Assembly (NCBI RefSeq): GCF_000974985.2
Contig: NZ_LAVA02000003.1
Span: forward strand, 225,801-289,800
From: Streptomyces mangrovisoli
GTDB lineage: Bacteria; Actinomycetota; Actinomycetes; Streptomycetales; Streptomycetaceae
Length of the DNA stretch: 64,000 nucleotides
Direction of reading: 5' to 3'
Part shown: positions 59,037-64,000 of the stretch, piece after piece
How positions within the stretch are numbered: the first letter of the stretch is position 1
Layout of the letters: each line of letters starts with the position of its first letter
Notes under the pieces: generated by a model
The model's database searches: none
What the model saw: only the letters and a program-made list of their open reading frames with translations
What the model was told of the DNA's origin: nothing
Position numbers and translations under genes: made by a program

Positions 59037-62000
59037 ATGACCCCAGCCGAGCAGCCAACGGCCCCCCACCCGGCCCCCGACGACGCCCTGGCCGCGGACT
59101 CCCGCGAGCGCGCCGTCCGAGCCCTGCTGCGCCGCCCGCAGCTGAAGCGGCTGTGGAGCGCCCAGCTCGTGGGAGGCGTGGGCGACACCCTCGCCCTCCT
59201 CGTCCTGGTCGTCCTCGTCCTCCAGGCGGCCATCGCGGAAGGCTCCTTCGGCGGCGGGTACCGGGGCGTGGCGTTCGCGGTCGCGGCCGTCTTCGCGGTG
59301 CGCATCCTCGCGACCCTGCTCTTCGGAGCCGTCCTGCTCGGCCCGCTGACCTCGCTCACCTCCCAGGACGGCCCGCTCGACCGGCGCTGGACGATGGTCG
59401 GCGCGGACGCCCTGCGCGCCCTGCTGCTGATCAACGCGCCGCTGTGGATCGACTGGACCCCTCGGAACGCGCCGGCCCTGCTGCTCGTCACCGTCTTCGT
59501 CTCCGGGGTCGCCGAGCGCTTCTGGACGGTGTGCCGCGAGAGCGCGGCCCCCGCCCTGCTGCCCGGACCGCCCCCCGAGGGCGCGACCGTGCGGCCGCTG
59601 CCCGACCACATGGACGCCCTGCGCCGGCTGTCGCTGCGCACCACGTTCGTCGCGATCCCGCTGGCCGCCGCGACCCTGGTCGTCGCGTCGCTCGTCAACA
59701 ACCTGCTGGGCACCGCGATCGACTGGTTCGACCAGCACCAGGTGGCGCTGGGCTCGTACGTCGCGGCCGGCCTGTTCGCCGCCTCGCTGAACCTCCTGGT
59801 CTTCCTGGAGCTCCCGGGCGCCCGCACCCCGCGCGCGCGTTCGCCGCTGGAGGGCCTGCGCCGCCCCCGCACCGCGACCGGCGTCGACAAGGGCCGCACG
59901 GGCGCCGTACCGCTGCTCGTGACCGCCTGCGCGGCCGTCGCCGGGGCGATCGCCGCCGCCGTCGCCGTGTCGGTGCTGCACGCCAAGGACCTCGGCGGCG
60001 GCCCGGTCCTGTACGGCCTGCTCGTGCTCGCCCTCACCGGCGGCGTCGTGCTCGGCATCCGTACGGCGCCCAAGCTGCTGCCCTCGCTGTCCCGGCGCAG
60101 GCTGCTGGCCATCGCCATCGCCTTCACCGGAGTGGCGCTGCTCGCCGCCGGACTGGTCCCGGACGTCACCAGCGTGCTGCTGATCGACGCCCTCGCGGGC
60201 ACCGGCGCGGGCGTGGCCGCCAACATCGGGCACACCCTGCTCGACCAGGAGACCGAGGAACTGCGCCGGGCCCGCACCACGGAGCACCTGCACGCGGTCG
60301 TCCGGGTCTTCGTCGCGCTCGGCGCGCTGATCGCCCCCCTGGTGGCCGCCCTCATCGGCCCGCACCGGCTGGAGAACGGCCGGTTCGTGTTCGCGCACGG
60401 CGGGGCCGCCTTCACCCTCATGCTGGTCGGCGCGCTGCTGCTCCCGGTGGCCGCGCTGGTCCTGGCCAAGGCCGACGACCGCTCCGGGGTGCCGCTGCGG
60501 CACGACCTCAGGGACGCGCTGCTCGGCGGCGACGACCCCGTGCAGACCGCCACGGAGGGCGGCTTCTTCATCGCCCTGGAGGGCGGCGACGGCGCCGGCA
60601 AGTCCACGCAGGCCGAGGCGCTCGCCGAGTGGATCCGCGCCAAGGGCCACGAGGTCGTCCTCACGCACGAGCCCGGCGCCACGCCGGTGGGCAAGCGGCT
60701 GCGGTCGATCCTGCTGGACGTGTCGTCGGCCGGCCTGTCGCACCGCGCGGAGGCGCTGCTGTACGCGGCGGACCGCGCCGAGCACGTCGACACCGTCGTA
60801 CGGCCCGCCCTGGAGCGGGGCGCCGTGGTGATCACCGACCGCTACACCGACTCGTCCGTGGCCTACCAGGGCGCGGGACGCGACCTGTCCCCGACCGAGA
60901 TCGCCCGGATCAACCGCTGGGCCACCCACGGCCTCGTGCCGCATCTGACCGTGCTGCTGGACGTGGCCCCCGAGACCGCCCGCGAGCGGTTCACCGAGGC
61001 GCCCGACCGGCTGGAGTCCGAGCCCGCCGAGTTCCACGCGCGCGTGCGCTCCGGCTTCCTCACGCTGGCCGCCGCCGACCCCGGCCGCTACCTGGTGGTG
61101 GACGCCGGCCAGGACCCCGAGGCCGTCACCACCGTGATCCGGCACCGCCTCGACACCGTGCTGCCGCTGTCCGCGGCCGAGGTCGAGGCCCGTGAGGAGG
61201 CACGGCGCAAGGCCGAGGAGGAGGCCCGCCGCAAGGCGGAGGAGGAAGCCGCCCGCAAGGCCGAGGAGGAGCGCCTGGAGCGCGAGCGCCAGGAACAGCT
61301 GGCGAAGCTGCGCGCCGAGGAGGAGGAGCGCAAGCGGCGCGAGCTGGAGGAGGCTCAGCAGCGCGAGGCCGAGCGCCAGGCCGAGGAGGCCAGGCAGCGT
61401 GCCGAGGAGGCGCGCAGGCGGGCCGAGGAGGAGCGGGTACGGCTGCTCGCCGAGGAGAAGGCACGCGCCGAGGCGGAGGCCCGCCGCAAGGCCGAGGAAG
61501 AGACCCGGCGCAGGCAGGCCGAGGAGGAGGCCAGGCTGCGCCGCGAGGCGGAGGAACGCCGGCTGGAGAAGCAGCGGCAGGCCGAGGCGGCGCTGATGCG
61601 CGCCGAGGAGGCCCGGCGCCAGGCCGCGGCGGCCGAGGCGGCGGCGCGCACCGCGGCCCGCCGGCCGGCCGTGACCGACAGCCCGGCCGTCCCGCCGGAG
61701 GCGGTCACGGTGCCGACCCCGGTGATCAAGCCCACGGACGCGCCCCGCGGTGCCGCCGACGAGACGGCCGTACTGCCTCCCGTGCGTCCCGCGGCGCCGG
61801 AGTCCGAGTCCGAGGTGACGGCGGAGCTGCCGCAGCCGCCCGTGGCGTCCGGACCGGCGGCCGACGAGACCGCGGTCCTGCCGCCGGTCCGGCCCGAGCG
61901 GGACGAGCCCGCGGGCGCCGCCGACGAGACGGCCCTGCTGCCGCCCGTCGTGCCGGGTGCCGCCGACGAGACCGCCGTACTGCCGCCGGTGCCTGCGGGG

Positions 62001-62276
62001 GACGACCCGGCCCACCGGGTGCCGCCCGGCTTCTTCCGCGACGAGCGGCCCGGCGCGGGCGAGGAGCGCGCGGGTGGCTCCGACGACCGCACCCGCGAGC
62101 TGCCCCAGATCGGCGCGGAGGCTCCGCGCCGGCGCCCCCGCCCGGACTGGGCGGAGGAGACCCCGCTGGACGACCTGCCCACGCTGGCGGACGAACTCCT
62201 CGGCCCGCACCGGGACGACGAGGACTACGGCGACCAGGAGCAGGGCCGCGGGCGCCGGGGCCGACGAGGGCGGTGA
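59037..62276 (+). CDS. tmk: Thymidylate kinase fused to an MFS-like membrane domain and coiled coil
   Basis: 1079 residues, five times a normal Tmk. Residues about 30-480 are an MFS-like membrane domain with about 10-12 helices. The TMP kinase follows (about 510-715): P-loop GGDGAGKSTQ (516 onward), THEPG, and DRYTDSSVAYQGAGR. A Glu/Arg/Ala coiled coil (about 717-870) comes next, then a Pro-rich tail with repeated ADETAVLPPV units. It makes dTDP from dTMP in the cytosol; the membrane part should tether it. This fusion is typical of Streptomyces, as topA-tmk-holB order also is. Confidence 0.93.
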   Translation: MTPAEQPTAPHPAPDDALAADSRERAVRALLRRPQLKRLWSAQLVGGVGDTLALLVLVVLVLQAAIAEGSFGGGYRGVAFAVAAVFAVRILATLLFGAVLLGPLTSLTSQDGPLDRRWTMVGADALRALLLINAPLWIDWTPRNAPALLLVTVFVSGVAERFWTVCRESAAPALLPGPPPEGATVRPLPDHMDALRRLSLRTTFVAIPLAAATLVVASLVNNLLGTAIDWFDQHQVALGSYVAAGLFAASLNLLVFLELPGARTPRARSPLEGLRRPRTATGVDKGRTGAVPLLVTACAAVAGAIAAAVAVSVLHAKDLGGGPVLYGLLVLALTGGVVLGIRTAPKLLPSLSRRRLLAIAIAFTGVALLAAGLVPDVTSVLLIDALAGTGAGVAANIGHTLLDQETEELRRARTTEHLHAVVRVFVALGALIAPLVAALIGPHRLENGRFVFAHGGAAFTLMLVGALLLPVAALVLAKADDRSGVPLRHDLRDALLGGDDPVQTATEGGFFIALEGGDGAGKSTQAEALAEWIRAKGHEVVLTHEPGATPVGKRLRSILLDVSSAGLSHRAEALLYAADRAEHVDTVVRPALERGAVVITDRYTDSSVAYQGAGRDLSPTEIARINRWATHGLVPHLTVLLDVAPETARERFTEAPDRLESEPAEFHARVRSGFLTLAAADPGRYLVVDAGQDPEAVTTVIRHRLDTVLPLSAAEVEAREEARRKAEEEARRKAEEEAARKAEEERLERERQEQLAKLRAEEEERKRRELEEAQQREAERQAEEARQRAEEARRRAEEERVRLLAEEKARAEAEARRKAEEETRRRQAEEEARLRREAEERRLEKQRQAEAALMRAEEARRQAAAAEAAARTAARRPAVTDSPAVPPEAVTVPTPVIKPTDAPRGAADETAVLPPVRPAAPESESEVTAELPQPPVASGPAADETAVLPPVRPERDEPAGAADETALLPPVVPGAADETAVLPPVPAGDDPAHRVPPGFFRDERPGAGEERAGGSDDRTRELPQIGAEAPRRRPRPDWAEETPLDDLPTLADELLGPHRDDEDYGDQEQGRGRRGRRGR

Positions 62277-62344
62277 CGCGGCCGCGGTCGCGGCAGGAGC
62301 CGTGACGGTCGGGGTGACAGGATCTCCGTGACCGGGACGGCCTT

Positions 62345-62420
62345 GACCGAGGCGGTGCTGACCGGGGCGGTGCTGACCGGGGTGGTCCCGGCCGTGGCCG
62401 CTCCGGCCGTGGCCGTCGCT
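62345..62420. repeat. 15-bp tandem repeat between tmk and holB
   Basis: gaccg(a/g)ggcggtgct-type units begin at 62345, 62360 and 62375 (the last diverged), followed by two ggccgtggccg units. The 215-bp gap has no gene. Confidence 0.65.
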
Positions 62421-62491
62421 GTCAGTGGGTGCCGTCACAATGGACCCGGATGTCCTGGATGCACGACGCGTGACGGAAGGCGGGCTGACCC

Positions 62492-63697
62492 ATGAGCGTG
62501 TGGGACGACCTGGTCGGTCAGGAGAAGGTGAGCGAGCAGCTCGACGCCGCCGCTCGGGACGCCGACGCCTTCGTCACCGCGGCCGCCGCCGACGCCCCGC
62601 CGCCCACGGCGTCGAAGATGACCCACGCCTGGCTGTTCACCGGCCCGCCCGGAGCCGGACGGACCCAGACCGCGCGGGCCTTCGCGGCCGCCCTCCAGTG
62701 CGTCAGCCCCGACCGCGCCCTCGGCGGCGGCCCCGGCTGCGGTTTCTGCGACGGCTGCCACACGGCGCTGGTCGGCACGCACGCCGACGTCACCACGGTC
62801 GCGGCCGTCGGCACGCAGATCCTGGCCGAGGACATGCGCGACACCGTGCGCAAGTCGTTCACCTCACCGGCCAACGGCCGCTGGCAGGTCATCCTCGTCG
62901 AGGACGCCGAGCGGCTGAACGAGAAGTCGGCCAACGCCGTCCTGAAGGCCGTGGAGGAGCCCGCGCCGCGCACGGTGTGGCTGCTGTGCGCGCCGTCGAT
63001 CGAGGACGTGCTGCCGACCATCCGCTCCCGCTGCCGCCACCTGAACCTGCGCACGCCCTCGGTCGACGCGGTCGCCGACCTGCTGATCCGCAGGGAGGGC
63101 ATCGATCCGGCCGTCGCGACGGCCGCGGCCCACGCCACCCAGGGGCACGTCGACCGGGCGCGCCGCCTGGCCACCGACCCCGCCGCGCGGGAGCGCCGCG
63201 CCTCCGTGCTGAAGCTGCCGCTGCGCGTGGACGACGTCGGCGGGGCGCTCAAGGCCGCCCAGGAGCTGGTGGACGCGGCCGCGGAGGACGCCAAGCAGCT
63301 CGCCGAGGAGATGGACGGCAAGGAGACCGAGGAGCTGAAGGCGGCGCTCGGCGCGGTCCAGGGCGGCCGGATGCCCCGTGGCACGGCGGGCGTGATCAAG
63401 GACCTGGAGGACAAACAGAAGCGCCGCAGGACCCGTACCCAGCGCGACAGCCTGGACCTCGCCCTCACCGACCTCACGGCGTTCTACCGCGATGTGCTCG
63501 CCCTCCAGCTGGGGTCCCGCGTCGCCCTCGCCAACACGGACGCGGAGGAGGCGCTGGAGCGGCTGGCCCGCGCCGGCAGCCCGGAGTCCACGCTCCGCCG
63601 TATCGAGTCGATCGCCGCCTGCCGGGAGGCGCTGGACCGCAACGTGGCGCCGCTGCTGGCGGTCGAGGCGATGACGATGGCCCTCAGAGCGGGCTAG
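62492..63697 (+). CDS. holB: DNA polymerase III delta' subunit
   Basis: 401 residues from ATG 62492 (gctgaccc precedes it; site weak). AAA+ clamp-loader fold: Walker A GPPGAGRTQTA (about 51-61), a zinc knuckle CGFCDGC (about 85-91), ILVEDAERLNEKSANAVLKAVEEP (Walker B/sensor 1, given in part as VEDAERLNEKSANAVLKA), and the SRCRHLNLRTP sensor. It opens the beta clamp with DnaX and HolA. It follows tmk as in other Streptomyces. Confidence 0.94.
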   Translation: MSVWDDLVGQEKVSEQLDAAARDADAFVTAAAADAPPPTASKMTHAWLFTGPPGAGRTQTARAFAAALQCVSPDRALGGGPGCGFCDGCHTALVGTHADVTTVAAVGTQILAEDMRDTVRKSFTSPANGRWQVILVEDAERLNEKSANAVLKAVEEPAPRTVWLLCAPSIEDVLPTIRSRCRHLNLRTPSVDAVADLLIRREGIDPAVATAAAHATQGHVDRARRLATDPAARERRASVLKLPLRVDDVGGALKAAQELVDAAAEDAKQLAEEMDGKETEELKAALGAVQGGRMPRGTAGVIKDLEDKQKRRRTRTQRDSLDLALTDLTAFYRDVLALQLGSRVALANTDAEEALERLARAGSPESTLRRIESIAACREALDRNVAPLLAVEAMTMALRAG

Positions 63698-63720
63698 GTC
63701 TCGGCAGGTGCGGCCGCGGG

Positions 63721-63880
63721 CGGACATCGGGGCCGCCGCCCTGAGCGTGGGCGGGCATCGGACGACCGCCCCGATCGTGGGCGGGCATCGGACGACTGCC
63801 CCGATCGTCGGCGGGAATTGCACGGCTGCCCCGATCGCGGGCGGGCATCGGATCGCCGTCAGCCGCCCTTGAACGCCGTC
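63721..63880. repeat. 30-bp tandem repeat after holB
   Basis: Five degenerate units at exactly 30-bp spacing, starting near 63721, 63751, 63781, 63811 and 63841 (gcgggcatcggacgaccgcc-type). Two 20-bp units of gccgtcagccgcccttga (about 63855-63892) follow. The remaining bases to 64000 show no gene. Confidence 0.75.
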
Positions 63881-64000
63881 AGCCGCCCTTGACCCCGTCC
63901 CCCGTACGAGGCGAGTCGTGTGCGGAGAGCGTTTGCGTCATCGCGCACCGTTACGCTCGACTGATGTACCTCAGGCGCCGCCCCCACACCCCCGGCCCCC

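Noticed and set aside
1..64000. Secondary-metabolite cluster
   Set aside because: No polyketide, peptide-synthetase, terpene or RiPP genes were seen.

Overview
The window is about 64 kb of high-GC actinobacterial chromosome, almost certainly Streptomyces. The evidence is GC-rich third codon positions, WhiB-like (WblA), BldG, Crp, 'helicase/secretion neighborhood' Tad genes, a topA-tmk-holB block and a 6C RNA. From memory, gene order follows the S. coelicolor SCO3582-SCO3540 region, and in outline M. tuberculosis ponA2-whiB4-BagAB-crp-nth-marP-ephE-acs-ssd-tad-helicase-topA-holB (Rv3682 to Rv3644c). No database search was run.

Layout. 1-1.2 kb: end of a metallophosphoesterase gene and a GatB/YqeY protein. 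1.2-7.1 kb: class A penicillin-binding protein, divergent wblA, and an overlapping pair of ArsA/Get3-like ATPases. 7.2-14.7 kb: DUF4177, RidA, two NUDIX proteins, a metallo-beta-lactamase-fold hydrolase, a nucleotidyltransferase, crp divergent from nth, and a MarP-like membrane protease. 15-23 kb (all minus): epoxide-hydrolase-like protein, holin-superfamily membrane protein, NhaA, acetyl-CoA synthetase and a SulP-carbonic anhydrase fusion. 23.5-28.1 kb: lipoprotein polysaccharide deacetylase, a CooC/MinD-type ATPase, a degenerate Fic-like protein and a HAD phosphatase. 28.1-28.3 kb: 6C small RNA. 28.7-43.6 kb: the Tad-like locus (ssd, tadA, tadB, tadC, pilin, two TadE-like genes). 43.6-50.1 kb: DECH helicase, bldG, its anti-sigma partner and the proton-pumping pyrophosphatase. 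50.3-63.7 kb: lipoprotein, methyltransferase, Ser/Thr kinase, topA, fused tmk and holB.

The standout is a 9.5 kb integrative element (30703-40249) inserted inside tadA. It carries a large serine integrase at one end. The two junctions share only GGGCGG. Joining them in silico restores an uninterrupted 438-codon TadA frame. The element encodes a HK97-fold major capsid protein, a scaffold-like protein, two HNH proteins, an Scr1-type XRE regulator with a DUF6879 partner, and several small Cys-rich proteins. I see no terminase, portal, protease, tail, lysis or replication gene. It is therefore either a heavily reduced prophage or a capsid-encoding phage satellite. A 0.78 kb non-coding stretch inside it holds a 33-bp hairpin and DnaA-box-like sites.

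Recurring host themes are short tandem repeats placed right after stop codons (periods 38, 23, 15 and 30 bp), and Lys/Ala-rich histone-H1-like tails on both Nth and TopA.
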